A DNA stretch of 64,000 bases from Streptomyces litmocidini (GTDB lineage: Bacteria; Actinomycetota; Actinomycetes; Streptomycetales; Streptomycetaceae). The stretch lies in the NCBI RefSeq assembly GCF_014649755.1, contig NZ_BMTQ01000010.1:62001-126000 (forward strand), written 5' to 3'. The notes under the pieces are model-generated. The model was not told the origin of the DNA. It did not search any database and saw only the letters and a program-made list of their open reading frames with translations. Below are positions 16,761 to 25,543 of the stretch, one piece after another. How positions within the stretch are numbered: the first letter of the stretch is position 1; each line of letters begins with the position of its first letter. The translations under genes and the position numbers were made by a program.

Positions 16761-17975
16761 GTACGGACGGCTCTCTCGGGGGACTCCGGCGGAGACACCG
16801 CCACCCGCCCCCTGACCCGCCTCCGCTCCGCCCTGACCCTCTTCTTCGCCCTCGACGGCTTCCTGTTCGCCGGCTGGGTGGTCCGGATCCCCGCCGTCAA
16901 GCAGCAGACCGGCGCCTCGGCCGGCGACCTCGGCCTCGCCCTCCTGGGCGTCTCGGCGGGCGCCGTGATCACGATGACGCTGACCGGCCGGCTCTGCCGC
17001 CGCCACGGCTCCCACGCCGTCACCGTCGCCACCGCCGTCCTGCTCTCCCTCTCGGTCGCCCTCCCCGCCCTGACCCGGTCCCCGCTCGCGCTCGGCCTCG
17101 TGCTCCTCGTCTTCGGCGCCGCGTACGGCGGGATCAACGTGGCCATGAACAGCGCCGCCGTCGACCTCGTGACCGCGCTCCGACGGCCGGTGATGCCGAG
17201 CTTCCACGCCGCCTTCAGCCTCGGCGGCATGCTCGGCGCGGGACTCGGCGGACTGCTCGCCGGAAGCCTGTCCCCCACCGCCCACCTCCTCGGCCTCACG
17301 GTCGTCGGCCTGGCCCTGACGGCCGTCGCCGGTCCCGTACTGCTGCGCCACCCCTCCCCCGTGCGCCCCGAGGCCCTGCCCGCGCCGTCCGCCCCGAAGG
17401 GCTCCGGCACACGCGCGGCCGGGCCGCGCCGTACGGTCCTCGTCTTCGGGGTGATCGCGCTCTGCACCGCGTACGGCGAAGGGGCCCTGGCCGACTGGGG
17501 CGCCCTCCACCTCACCCAGGACCTGCACGCCCACCCGGGGACCGCCGCCGCCGGGTACTCCGTCTTCGCACTGACCATGACCGCCGGCCGGCTCTCCGGG
17601 ACCGCGCTGCTCGAACGCCTCGGTCAGACCCGCGCCCTCGTCGCGGGCGGCACGACCGCCGCCGCCGGCATGCTGCTCGGCGCGCTCGCGCCGAGCGTCT
17701 GGGCCGCGCTCCTCGGCTTCGCGATCACCGGCCTCGGCCTCGCCAACATCTTCCCCGTCGCCGTGGCCCGCGCGGGCGCCGTCGCCGGCCCCGGCGGGGT
17801 CGCGACGGCCTCCACGCTCGGCTACGGGGGCATGCTGCTCGGCCCGCCCGCGATCGGCTTCCTCGCCGACCGGTTCTCCCTGCCGCTGGCCCTCACCACG
17901 GTCGCGGTGCTCGCCGCCGGCGCGGCGGCCATGGGCTACGGGGCGCGCAACGCGGGGACGTCCCGGGACGGTTGA
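16743..17975 (+). CDS. MFS transporter, probably sugar-related
   Basis: 410 aa from GTG 16743. Twelve hydrophobic segments are visible, with the first loop motif GRLCRRHGSHAV, the helix NVAMNSAAVDLV and FHAAFSLGGMLGAGLGGLLA, which resemble the YbjJ/FucP-like branch of MFS porters. A polar linker of ~25 residues with PSPVRPEALPAPSAPK separates the two halves. It is regulated with the divergent ROK gene. Direction and substrate are not readable, but the ROK context points to a carbohydrate. Confidence 0.92.
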   Translation: MPLLNKVRTALSGDSGGDTATRPLTRLRSALTLFFALDGFLFAGWVVRIPAVKQQTGASAGDLGLALLGVSAGAVITMTLTGRLCRRHGSHAVTVATAVLLSLSVALPALTRSPLALGLVLLVFGAAYGGINVAMNSAAVDLVTALRRPVMPSFHAAFSLGGMLGAGLGGLLAGSLSPTAHLLGLTVVGLALTAVAGPVLLRHPSPVRPEALPAPSAPKGSGTRAAGPRRTVLVFGVIALCTAYGEGALADWGALHLTQDLHAHPGTAAAGYSVFALTMTAGRLSGTALLERLGQTRALVAGGTTAAAGMLLGALAPSVWAALLGFAITGLGLANIFPVAVARAGAVAGPGGVATASTLGYGGMLLGPPAIGFLADRFSLPLALTTVAVLAAGAAAMGYGARNAGTSRDG

Positions 17976-18011
17976 GCGACCGCGCCACGTGCGCCGGCCC
18001 CGTGCGACTGC

Positions 18012-18017
18012 CACAAT
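18012..18017 (+). promoter_or_regulatory. -10 element of a probable leaderless promoter
   Basis: CACAAT ends 7 nt before the ATG at 18025 and no ribosome site intervenes. Confidence 0.4.
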
Positions 18018-18024
18018 CCGCGGC

Positions 18025-18789
18025 ATGGACACGCTGAAGATCACGGATCACATCGAGGCCCTCGAGGCGGCCGGCCACGGCCTCGCGGACGCCGCCGCCG
18101 AGGCCGGTCCCGACGCGGAGGTGCCGACCTGCCCCGGGTGGCGGGTCCGCGACCTCCTCCGGCACACGGCCATGGTGCACCGCTGGGCCACGACCTTCGT
18201 GGCCGAGGGGCGCACCGCCTTCCACCCCGGTGAGGGCGAGACGACGCTCGACGGCGAGGAGTTGCTGACCCACTTCCGCGAGGGGCACGCGCGGCTGGTC
18301 TCCGCCCTGCGCGCGGCGCCGGAGGACCTGGAGTGCTGGAGCTTCCTCCCGGCACCGTCACCGGTGGCCTTCTGGGCCCGCCGCCAGACCCACGAGACGA
18401 CCGTCCACCGCGCGGACGCGCAGTCCGCGCTCGCGAGCGGCCCGGGCCCGGTGGATCCGGCGGTCGCCGCCGACGGCATCGACGAGCTGCTCGGCGCCTT
18501 CCACGCCCGCGACCGCAGCCGGGTGCGCACGTCCGAGCCCCGGACCCTGCGGGTACGGGCCACGGACACCGGCGACGTCTGGACCGTGCGCCTGTCGCCG
18601 ACCGGGCCGCCCCGGACGGAGCGGGGCGACCGGGGCGCCGACGTGGCGGCCGACACCGAACTGAGCGGCTCCGCCGACCGCTTGTACCTGACCCTGTGGA
18701 ACCGGCTGCCGGCCGGCGCCGTCGCCCTGACCGGCGACGAGGAGGTCCTCCGGGTCTGGCGGGAGAACTCGGCGGTCACCTGGGGCTGA
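18025..18789 (+). CDS. Maleylpyruvate isomerase family (mycothiol-dependent, DinB-like fold) protein
   Basis: 254 aa. VPTCPGWRVRDLLRHTAMVH (~36-55) is the hallmark of the actinobacterial maleylpyruvate isomerase N-terminal domain, with metal-ligand histidines at RHTAMVHRW and RRQTHETTVHRADAQ. The C-terminal ~80 residues form the MDMPI C domain. Family members use mycothiol as a cofactor in isomerisations or conjugations; the substrate here is unknown. It is convergent with the response regulator at 18934, and its stop codon lies inside a tandem-repeat array. Confidence 0.9.
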   Translation: MDTLKITDHIEALEAAGHGLADAAAEAGPDAEVPTCPGWRVRDLLRHTAMVHRWATTFVAEGRTAFHPGEGETTLDGEELLTHFREGHARLVSALRAAPEDLECWSFLPAPSPVAFWARRQTHETTVHRADAQSALASGPGPVDPAVAADGIDELLGAFHARDRSRVRTSEPRTLRVRATDTGDVWTVRLSPTGPPRTERGDRGADVAADTELSGSADRLYLTLWNRLPAGAVALTGDEEVLRVWRENSAVTWG

Positions 18790-18944
18790 CGCCGGCCCCG
18801 GCCGGGGCCGACGCCGATCGTCCCGCCCGGCCGGGGCCGACGCCGGTCCCAGCCCGGCCGGCCGGATCCGACGCCGGTCCCGGCCCAGCCGGATCCGGTG
18901 CCGGTCTCAGCCCGGCCGGATCCGGTGCCGGTCTCAGCCCAGCC
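18786..18944. repeat. 27-bp degenerate tandem array covering two convergent stop codons
   Basis: GGATCCG recurs at 18864, 18891 and 18918, an exact 27-bp period, with older diverged copies back to 18786. The TGA of the isomerase-like gene and the TGA of the response regulator (18934) both sit within units. Confidence 0.8.
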
Positions 18945-19599
18945 AGCCGGGTCTGACCAGCCCCGACTCGTAGGCCAGGACGACGAGTTGGGCGCGGTCC
19001 CGGGCGCCGAGCTTCACCATGGCCCGGCTCACATGGGTCTTGGCGGTGAGCGGGCTCACGACCAGTCGGCGGGCGATCTCCCCGTTCGACAGGCCGATCC
19101 CCACCAGGGCCATCACCTCCCGCTCCCGTTCGGTCAGGGTGCCCAGCGCGGCCGTCGCCGCCGGCGCCTTGGAGCGGGCCGCGAACTCCTCGATGAGCCG
19201 GCGGGTGACGCCCGGGGAGAGCAGCGCGTCCCCGTGGACGACGGCCCGCACGGCCCGCAGGAGTTCCTCCGGCTCGGTGTCCTTGACCAGGAAGCCGGAG
19301 GCACCGGCACGGATCGCCTCGAAGACGTACTCGTCGAGCTCGAAGGTGGTCAGCATGACGACCCGGACCCCGCCGAGGTCCGGATCCCCCGTGAGACGGC
19401 GGGTCGCCTCGAGACCGTCGAGCCCGGGCATCCGGATGTCCATGAGCACGACGTCGGGGCGCAGCGCGCGGACCCGGTCCACCGCCTCCCCGCCGTCGGC
19501 GGCCTCGCCCGCCACCTCGATGTCGGGCTGGGCGTCGAGCAGCGCACGGAACCCCGCCCGTACCAGGGACTGGTCGTCGGCGAGCAGGACACGGATCAC
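18934..19599 (-). CDS. Response regulator, NarL/LuxR family (second system)
   Basis: 221 aa. GTG at 19599 overlaps the histidine kinase stop by 4 nt (GTGA), with GAGGAGAA upstream. Receiver domain with Asp54 (VLMDIRMPG), Thr in VMLTTF and Lys in FLVKD; GerE HTH from LTEREREVMALVGIGLSNGE to the end. The short C-terminus VRPGWLG is encoded inside the tandem array. It is translationally coupled to its kinase. Confidence 0.95.
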   Translation of the reverse strand: MIRVLLADDQSLVRAGFRALLDAQPDIEVAGEAADGGEAVDRVRALRPDVVLMDIRMPGLDGLEATRRLTGDPDLGGVRVVMLTTFELDEYVFEAIRAGASGFLVKDTEPEELLRAVRAVVHGDALLSPGVTRRLIEEFAARSKAPAATAALGTLTEREREVMALVGIGLSNGEIARRLVVSPLTAKTHVSRAMVKLGARDRAQLVVLAYESGLVRPGWLG

Positions 19600-20966
19600 G
19601 GACGGTTCTCCTCGGATCTCGGGGTCTTCCCCGTCCTCGGCGCCTCCTGCGGGCGGAGGGGAAGGACGGCGTGGACGCGGAAGCCGCCGTCCGGGCGGGC
19701 GCCCGCCTCGATGGTGCCACCGAGGGCCGCGGCCCGCTCCCGCATTCCGGCGAGTCCGTTCCCGCTGCCGCCGACCTCCGTGCCGGTGGCGGGGCCGTCG
19801 TCGTCGACGGTCAGCTCCAGGCACCCGGAACCGTGTCCGACCAGCACCCGGGCCGTACGCGAACCGGAGTGCCGCACCACGTTGGTGAGCGCCTCCTGCA
19901 CGATCCGGAAGGCGGCGAGGTCGGTGCCCGGCGGCAGGGCGGGCGGGGAGCCGCTCGTCGAGACGGTGACGGCGAGGCCCGCGGCGGCGGCCTGCTCGAC
20001 GAGCTCGGGGAGCCGGTCGAGGCCGGGGGCCGGGGCGCGGGGAGCGTCGCCGGGGGTGCGGAGGGTGTCGAGGACCTGCCGGACCTCGCCGAGCGCCTCC
20101 TTGCTGGCCGCTTTGATGGTGGTCAGCGCGGTCCGGGCCTGTTCCGGGTCGGAGTCCAGGAGGGCGAGGCCGACGCCCGCCTGGACGTTGATCACGGAGA
20201 TCGAGTGGGCCAGCACGTCGTGGAGTTCGCGGGCGATGCGGAGCCGTTCCTCGTCGGCACGCCGCCGTTCGGCGGCGGCCCGCTCGGCCCGCAGCTGGGC
20301 GCCCTGCTCGCGCCGCACCCGGACCACCTCGGAGGCGGCGAGCACGGCCGCCGCGAACGCCGCGGCCGGCAGCTCCTGCCCCCAGGGCGCGGGCCCGTCA
20401 CCGGCCGGGGGCAGCCACCGGTAACACCAGTGCGAGAGCAGCAGATGGCCCGTCCAGAGCAGGCCGATGGCCCACCAGGCGGCGGTCCGGTGGCCGTGGA
20501 CGACGGCCGCGAAGCAGGCGACGGCCACCATGAGGAAGACCGGGCCGTACGGATAGCCGGCCGCGAGGTACCCGAGGGTGACGGCCGCGACGGCGAAGAC
20601 CACCGGCACGGGCCTGCGGTGACGGAACAGCAGCGGGACCGCCCCGAGCAGGAGCAGGGCCCGCCCGAGGGCGTCGAGCGTCTCCCGGCCCGGCTGGTTC
20701 CGCGCGGAGAAGACGGTTCCCGTCATGACGAACACGGCGATCAGCAGCGTCGACCGCCAGGGCAGCCCCTGACCGCTCCTCCACCTCGGCTCCCCCGGCC
20801 CGTACCGGGGCGGACCGTCATGCCCGCGCCCACGCCGGGGCAAGCGGCCACGCTCCCGTCCGCGCCGGGGCTCGCGGCCCCGCCCGCTCCGGGGCTCGGG
20901 GTCCTGCCCGCTCCGGGGCTCGCGCCGGGGTCCACCCGGCCGCTCCTCGTCCCTACCGGCTTCCAT
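19596..20966 (-). CDS. Sensor histidine kinase, NarL/DesK type (second system)
   Basis: 456 aa from ATG 20966. The first ~70 residues are a highly charged Arg/Gly/Pro repeat region (GREPRRGRERGRLPRRGRGH), cytoplasmic. Five or so membrane helices follow (STLLIAVFVMTGTVFSARNQ and others), then the phospho-acceptor EERLRIARELHDVLAHSISV (His249) and an HATPase with QEALTNVVRHSGS and GNGLAGMRERA. The basic N-terminal extension is longer than usual for this class and could contact nucleic acid or lipid head groups. A perfect palindrome overlaps its leaderless promoter. Confidence 0.94.
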   Translation of the reverse strand: MEAGRDEERPGGPRREPRSGQDPEPRSGRGREPRRGRERGRLPRRGRGHDGPPRYGPGEPRWRSGQGLPWRSTLLIAVFVMTGTVFSARNQPGRETLDALGRALLLLGAVPLLFRHRRPVPVVFAVAAVTLGYLAAGYPYGPVFLMVAVACFAAVVHGHRTAAWWAIGLLWTGHLLLSHWCYRWLPPAGDGPAPWGQELPAAAFAAAVLAASEVVRVRREQGAQLRAERAAAERRRADEERLRIARELHDVLAHSISVINVQAGVGLALLDSDPEQARTALTTIKAASKEALGEVRQVLDTLRTPGDAPRAPAPGLDRLPELVEQAAAAGLAVTVSTSGSPPALPPGTDLAAFRIVQEALTNVVRHSGSRTARVLVGHGSGCLELTVDDDGPATGTEVGGSGNGLAGMRERAAALGGTIEAGARPDGGFRVHAVLPLRPQEAPRTGKTPRSEENRP

Positions 20967-20969
20967 ACC

Positions 20970-20988
20970 GGTCACGCTAACCGTGACC
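20970..20988. promoter_or_regulatory. Palindrome over the leaderless promoter of histidine kinase 2
   Basis: GGTCACG-CTAAC-CGTGACC is a perfect 7-bp dyad starting 4 nt before the ATG at 20966. It contains the minus-strand -10 TAGCGT (20979-20974), 7 nt from the start codon. The position suggests autoregulation, perhaps by the response regulator. Confidence 0.6.
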
Positions 20989-21067
20989 CCCCGGCGCGCA
21001 CGTCGACCCGGCGGGGTGGTCGCGCGTACTCCCACGGGAGTAGGGGCAGGGGGCCCGGGCGGCCGGG

Positions 21068-21763
21068 TCAGCCGCGCGGGAGCAGGCCCACGTCCTGGCC
21101 CAGGCGGCGGGCGGCCGCCGCGAAGAAGGTGTCGCGGTCCTCGACGACGCGGTGGAACTGGCCGAAGACCTCGAAGGAGACGAGACCGAAGAGCTGCGAC
21201 CAGGCGGCGACGAGTGCGGCGGCGAGGGCCGGCGGGAGGTCGGGGGCGATGTCGGCGCTGATGCGCGCGGCTTCGGGGCGCAGGGCGTCGGGCAGCGGCG
21301 GGAGGGCGACGCCCTCGCCCGTGTGGGCCCGGCGGACGATGTCGATGAGGACCAGGCCGACGCGGGAGGCGGGGACGACCGTGTCCTGGGGGGCGGTGTA
21401 GCCGGGGACGGGGGAGCCGTAGATGAGGGCGTACTCGTGGGGGTGGGCGACGGCCCAGGCGCGGACCGACCGGCAGGCGGCGGTCCAGCGGTCGAGGGGG
21501 CGTTCGTCCTCGGCCTCGGCGGCCGCTCGTTCGGCGGCGGCGCCGACGGCGTCGTAGGCGTCGACGATGAGGGCGGTGAGCAGGTCGTCGCGGCTGGGAA
21601 AGTAGCGGTAGAGCGCGGAGGACACCATGCCGAGCTCGCGGGCGACGGCCCGCAGGGACAGCTTGGCGGCGCCCTCGGCGGCGAGCTGGGTGCGGGCCTC
21701 TTCCTTGATGGCGGCGGTGATCTCGATGCGGGCGCGGGCGCGGGCTCCTCGGACGATCGTCAT
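21068..21763 (-). CDS. TetR/AcrR-family regulator with WHG-type C-terminal domain
   Basis: 231 aa; ATG at 21763, without a clear ribosome site. HTH at ~30-65 (KLSLRAVARELGMVSSALYRYFPSR, quoted in two parts: KLSLRAVARELG and MVSSALYRYFPS). The C-terminal part (RAWAVAHPHEYALIYGSPVP, then FEVFGQF) belongs to the WHG TetR subgroup. It is divergent from a deazaflavin-dependent reductase gene; the 159-nt gap carries long inverted and direct repeats, so this pair is a likely repressor-target unit. Confidence 0.93.
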   Translation of the reverse strand: MTIVRGARARARIEITAAIKEEARTQLAAEGAAKLSLRAVARELGMVSSALYRYFPSRDDLLTALIVDAYDAVGAAAERAAAEAEDERPLDRWTAACRSVRAWAVAHPHEYALIYGSPVPGYTAPQDTVVPASRVGLVLIDIVRRAHTGEGVALPPLPDALRPEAARISADIAPDLPPALAAALVAAWSQLFGLVSFEVFGQFHRVVEDRDTFFAAAARRLGQDVGLLPRG

Positions 21764-21764
21764 G

Positions 21765-21899
21765 GAGAGCAGTGTGCCATTTCCGGAGCACCGGAACGAA
21801 ACTAGAGCGCCTAAATGAAACGAGAGCGTTGCTCTTGCTCGTGAGTGCCGAACCGTGCACACTGATCTCAAGCGAGAGCAGTGCTCACGGTTTCGTTCC
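21765..21899. promoter_or_regulatory. Divergent control region with 10-bp inverted and direct repeats
   Basis: GGAACGAAAC (21793-21802) has its exact reverse complement GTTTCGTTCC at 21890-21899. GAGAGCAGTG occurs at 21765-21774 and again at 21874-21883. ATGAAACGAGAGCG in between repeats parts of both. The paired spacing suggests two TetR sites, one per promoter. Confidence 0.6.
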
Positions 21900-21922
21900 G
21901 CAGGATTCGCCAGGAGGCCCCC

Positions 21923-22456
21923 ATGTCCGACCAGCCCGCCACCCCCGCCGGCTCCACCCCCGCCGACTCCTCCCCCACCGGCTCCTCCCCCGCCGCCCAC
22001 GTCATGAAGCCCGGCTGGTTCACGGTGAACGTCTTCAACCGCGCCGTCGCCTGGATGACCCGCCGGGGGATCAGCGTCTGGGGCTCCCGCGTCCTGGCCG
22101 TCCGCGGCCGCAAGAGCGGCGAGTGGCGCCGCACCCCCGTCAACCTCCTGACGGTGGACGGCGCCCAGTACCTCGTCGCCCCCCGCGGCCACGTCCAGTG
22201 GACGCACAACATGCGGGCCGCCGGCGGTGGGCAGCTGCACCTCGGCAAGCACGTGGAGGAGTTCACCGCCGTCGAGGTGGCCGACGACGACAAGCCCGCC
22301 CTGCTCCGCGCCTACCTCAAGCGCTGGAAGGCCGAGGTCGGCGTCTTCTTCGACGGCGTCGGCCCCGACTCGTCCGCGGAGGAGCTGCGGGCCATCGCCC
22401 CCAAGCACCCGGTCTTCCGCATCACGACGACGGGCCCCGCCACCCCGGCGGCGTGA
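21923..22456 (+). CDS. Nitroreductase-family deazaflavin (F420)-dependent oxidoreductase
   Basis: 177 aa; ATG at 21923 with CAGGAGG. After a Ser/Pro/Thr-rich lead of ~35 residues, the sequence VLAVRGRKSGEWRRTPVNLL and YLVAPRGHVQWTHNMRAAGG is the Ddn-type split-barrel core that binds F420. Ddn-type proteins reduce nitroimidazoles, quinones and similar compounds. The proline-rich N-terminus is longer than usual. Likely induced when the divergent TetR releases its sites. Confidence 0.9.
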   Translation: MSDQPATPAGSTPADSSPTGSSPAAHVMKPGWFTVNVFNRAVAWMTRRGISVWGSRVLAVRGRKSGEWRRTPVNLLTVDGAQYLVAPRGHVQWTHNMRAAGGGQLHLGKHVEEFTAVEVADDDKPALLRAYLKRWKAEVGVFFDGVGPDSSAEELRAIAPKHPVFRITTTGPATPAA

Positions 22457-22489
22457 CGCGGCCGGGGCGACGGGGCCCGTGAGGAACGC

Positions 22490-23932
22490 TCAGGCCTCTT
22501 CCGGGGCGCTCTCCGACTCGGACGCCGCGCGCTCGCGCGGGCTGACGCCCCGCCCCGCCGGGCCGACACCGGCCGAGGTGTCCATCCGCTTGTCGAGGAG
22601 CTCCAGGGCCCGCCGGGCCATGCCGTTCGAGCGGACCATGCCACCGAGCGTGGCCGAGCCCCGGGTGATGTCCGCGAAGGCGTTCCAGGCCGGCCGCAGG
22701 CCCGTTATCGTCGCGTGCAGCAGCCCCGGCCGCCGCTCGAAGACGGCGAGCATCCGTCGTCCGACCGCCATTTCGACACCGAGCCCCGCCTTGACGGCGA
22801 AGGCGTAGTTCAGGGCCTGGCGCCGCGCGTCGACCGCGTCGTTCGACTCGGCGACCCGCACCGCCCACTCGCCGGCGAGGCGGCCCGAGCGCAGCGCGTA
22901 CGAGATGCCCTCGCGCGTCCACGGCTCCAGGAGACCGGCCGCGTCGCCGCAGACCAGGACCCGGCCGCGGGAGAGCGGCGAGTCGTCGGTGCGGCAGCGC
23001 GTCAGATGGCCGGAGGAGATCGTGGGCTCGAAGCCGGCGAGGCCGAGCCGGGCGACGAAGTCCTCCATGTACCGCTTGGTGGCGGCGCCCTCGCCGCGCG
23101 CCGAGATGACGCCGACGGTCAGCGTGTCGCCCTTGGGGAACACCCAGCCGTAACTGCCGGGCATCGGACCCCAGTCGATGAGGACCCGCCCCTTCCAGTC
23201 CTCGGCCACGGACGGCGGCACGGGGATCTCCGCCTCCAGGCCCAGGTCGACCTGGCCCATCCTGACCCCCACGTGGGCGCCTATCCGGCTGGCACTGCCG
23301 TCGGCGCCGACGACCGCGCGCGCGAGGACGGTCTCGCCGTCGGCGAGGACGACGGCGACGGTCCGCCGGTCCGGCACCGCCGGGCCGTGCTGCTCCACCC
23401 GGGTCACCGTGGCGCCGGTCCGCAGTTCCGCACCGGCCTTCTGCGCGTGCTCGACGAGCTGCGCGTCGAACTCCGGACGGTTGATGAGCCCGAAGAGCAT
23501 CCGGCGCGAACGGCGGGTGCGGGCGAAGCGTCCGTCCAGGGAGAAGGTGACGGCGTGGACCCGGTCCTGGAGGGGCAGTTCGAAGCCCGGCGGGAGCGAG
23601 TCCCGCGAGGGGCCGATGATGCCGCCGCCGCAGGTCTTGTACCGGGGCAGTTCGGACTTCTCCAGGAGCAGCACGCGGCGGCCGGCGACCGCCGCCGCGT
23701 ACGCCGCGGACGCGCCGGCCGGGCCGGCGCCGACGACCACGACGTCCCAGACGTCCGCCGGCTCCGCGGACCCGTCGGCCGAGAGGTCGCCCGCCCGCGC
23801 CGGGGCTTCGTCCGACGCCGCGTCATCCGGGAGCCGCGCCGCCTCCGCGTCCGGGCTCCCGGCGGCCCCGGAGGCCCCGCCTTCGGGCTCGGTGGGCTCC
23901 GGACCGGCGTTCTCTGCGTGCTCGCTGCTCAC
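22490..23932 (-). CDS. FAD-dependent geranylgeranyl reductase-family oxidoreductase
   Basis: 480 aa from GTG 23932 (AGGAG 12 nt upstream). The first ~60 residues are acidic/Ala-rich and likely disordered. The Rossmann dinucleotide fold is VWDVVVVGAGPAGASAAYAA (GAGPAG ~68-73); the GGR signature ELPRYKTCGGGIIGPSRDSL and the late motif VCGDAAGLLEPWTREGISYA are present. The family reduces isoprenoid double bonds or acts as a flavin hydroxylase-like enzyme; in Streptomyces a homologue is linked to menaquinone saturation, which I cannot confirm here. It is divergent from the M20 peptidase. Confidence 0.9.
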   Translation of the reverse strand: MSSEHAENAGPEPTEPEGGASGAAGSPDAEAARLPDDAASDEAPARAGDLSADGSAEPADVWDVVVVGAGPAGASAAYAAAVAGRRVLLLEKSELPRYKTCGGGIIGPSRDSLPPGFELPLQDRVHAVTFSLDGRFARTRRSRRMLFGLINRPEFDAQLVEHAQKAGAELRTGATVTRVEQHGPAVPDRRTVAVVLADGETVLARAVVGADGSASRIGAHVGVRMGQVDLGLEAEIPVPPSVAEDWKGRVLIDWGPMPGSYGWVFPKGDTLTVGVISARGEGAATKRYMEDFVARLGLAGFEPTISSGHLTRCRTDDSPLSRGRVLVCGDAAGLLEPWTREGISYALRSGRLAGEWAVRVAESNDAVDARRQALNYAFAVKAGLGVEMAVGRRMLAVFERRPGLLHATITGLRPAWNAFADITRGSATLGGMVRSNGMARRALELLDKRMDTSAGVGPAGRGVSPRERAASESESAPEEA

Positions 23933-24042
23933 GTGTGCTTCTGCTCCTGATCCGACCGGTGGTCTGCTCCTGACGCATCCTACGGCGCGGTAGCCGAGGG
24001 GCCGCCCGTAGGATCGACGGTGCGTTCGGCGTACCACGACAT

Positions 24043-24056
24043 ACGACGGACGTCGT
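24043..24056. promoter_or_regulatory. Palindrome upstream of the M20 peptidase gene
   Basis: ACGACG-GA-CGTCGT is a perfect dyad 39 nt before the ATG at 24095, followed by further CGTCGT repeats. It is a possible operator shared with the divergent flavoprotein gene. Confidence 0.4.
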
Positions 24057-24094
24057 CCTCACGTCGTAACGTCGCACCCATCAGGAGCGTGCCC

Positions 24095-25459
24095 ATGACC
24101 TCGAATCCGATCGCCGAGACCGTCCGGTCACTGATGCCCCGGGCCAGGGCCGAGCTCACCGAGCTGGTGGCCTTCGAGTCGGTGGCGGACGAGGCCGTGG
24201 CGCCCCGCAGCGAGTGCGAGGCGGCGGCGAACTGGGTCGCGGACGCCCTGCGCGCCGAGGACTTCCAGGACGTGGCGCTGCTCGACACCCCGGACGGCTC
24301 GCAGTCCGTGTACGGCGTCCTGCCCGGCCCGGCCGGCGCGCCGACCGTCCTCCTGTACGCCCACTACGACGTGCAGCCGAAGCTGGACGAGTCCGTCTGG
24401 CTCTCTCCGCCGTTCGAGCTGACCGAGCGGGACGGCCGCTGGTACGGGCGCGGCACGGCCGACTGCAAGGGCGGCTTCATCATGCACCTGCTCGCGCTGC
24501 GCGCCCTCAAGGCGAACGGCGGCGTGCCGGTGACGGTCAAGGTGATCGTCGAGGGCTCGGAGGAGCAGGGCACCGGCGGTCTGGAGCGGTACGCGGAGCA
24601 GCACCCCGAGCTCCTCGCGGCCGACGCCATCGTCATCGGCGACGCGGGCAACTTCCGCGTGGGCCTGCCGACGGTGACCGCGACCCTGCGCGGCATGACG
24701 ATGATCCGGGTCACGATCGACACCCTGGAGGGCAACCTGCACTCCGGTCAGTTCGGCGGCGCCGCGCCCGACGCGCTGGCCGCGCTGATCCGCGTCCTGG
24801 ACTCGCTGCGGGGCCCGGACGGCTCCACCGTCATCGACGGCCTCGCGAGCGACCAGGTGTGGGAGGGCCTCCAGTACCCGGAGGAGGACTTCCGCCAGGA
24901 CGCCAAGGTGCTGACGGGCGTGTCCCTGCCGGGTTCCGGCACGGTCGCCGACCGGATCTGGGCGCGCCCCGCGGTCACGGTCATCGGCATCGACGCCCAC
25001 CCGGTGGCCGGCGCGACCCCGTCGGTCCCGAGGTCGGCGCGCGCGCAGATCAGCCTGCGGGTGCCGCCGGGCGAGGACGCGGCCGAGGTGACGAAGCTGC
25101 TCTTCGCGCACATCGAGAAGCACACGCCGTGGGACGCCCGGGTGTCCTTCGAGCAGGTCGGCCAGGGCCAGCCGTTCCAGGCGGACACCTCCAGCCCGGC
25201 GTACGCGTCGATGGCGGAGGCGATGCGGATCGCGTACCCCGGCGAGGAGATGCAGACGGCGGGCATGGGCGGTTCGATCCCGCTGTGCAACACGCTGGCC
25301 TCGCTCTACCCGGAGTCGGAGATCCTGCTGATCGGTCTGAGCGAGCCGGAGGCGCAGATCCACGCGCCGAACGAGTCCGTCTCGCCGGAGGAGCTGGAGC
25401 GGCTCTCGGTGGCCGAGGCCCACTTCCTCGTCAACTACGCCCGTTCGAAGCAGAGCTGA
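24095..25459 (+). CDS. M20 family dipeptidase/metallopeptidase
   Basis: 454 aa; ATG at 24095 with AGGAG 8 nt upstream. Metal site residues are visible: His in LLYAHYDVQP (~89), Asp in GRGTADCKGG, the catalytic/ligand Glu pair in EGSEEQGTGG and a late His near EAQIHAPNES. The dimerisation lid domain is in the middle (LHSGQFGGAAPDALAALIRV). Subfamily M20C/F dipeptidases hydrolyse dipeptides such as carnosine-like or Cys-Gly substrates. It is cytosolic, has no signal peptide, and is followed by a strong hairpin. Confidence 0.93.
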   Translation: MTSNPIAETVRSLMPRARAELTELVAFESVADEAVAPRSECEAAANWVADALRAEDFQDVALLDTPDGSQSVYGVLPGPAGAPTVLLYAHYDVQPKLDESVWLSPPFELTERDGRWYGRGTADCKGGFIMHLLALRALKANGGVPVTVKVIVEGSEEQGTGGLERYAEQHPELLAADAIVIGDAGNFRVGLPTVTATLRGMTMIRVTIDTLEGNLHSGQFGGAAPDALAALIRVLDSLRGPDGSTVIDGLASDQVWEGLQYPEEDFRQDAKVLTGVSLPGSGTVADRIWARPAVTVIGIDAHPVAGATPSVPRSARAQISLRVPPGEDAAEVTKLLFAHIEKHTPWDARVSFEQVGQGQPFQADTSSPAYASMAEAMRIAYPGEEMQTAGMGGSIPLCNTLASLYPESEILLIGLSEPEAQIHAPNESVSPEELERLSVAEAHFLVNYARSKQS

Positions 25460-25474
25460 CGCAGGATCGGTTCA

Positions 25475-25499
25475 GCTCTCGGCGAAGCTCGCCGAGAGC
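25475..25499 (+). terminator. Perfect 11-bp hairpin after the M20 gene
   Basis: GCTCTCGGCGA (25475-25485), loop AGC, TCGCCGAGAGC (25489-25499), 16 nt after the stop. It separates the peptidase from the next gene's leaderless promoter. Confidence 0.75.
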
Positions 25500-25531
25500 G
25501 TAGAAGCACGCGGCGGACCCGCGCGGATGCG

Positions 25532-25537
25532 TAGGTT
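25532..25537 (+). promoter_or_regulatory. -10 element of a probable leaderless promoter
   Basis: TAGGTT ends 6 nt before the ATG at 25544, with no ribosome site. Confidence 0.5.
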
Positions 25538-25543
25538 CGCCGC

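Noticed and set aside
18786..18944. CRISPR-like repeats at 18786, 26235 and 55281
   Set aside because: The units are contiguous without unique spacers, very GC-rich, and there are no cas genes.
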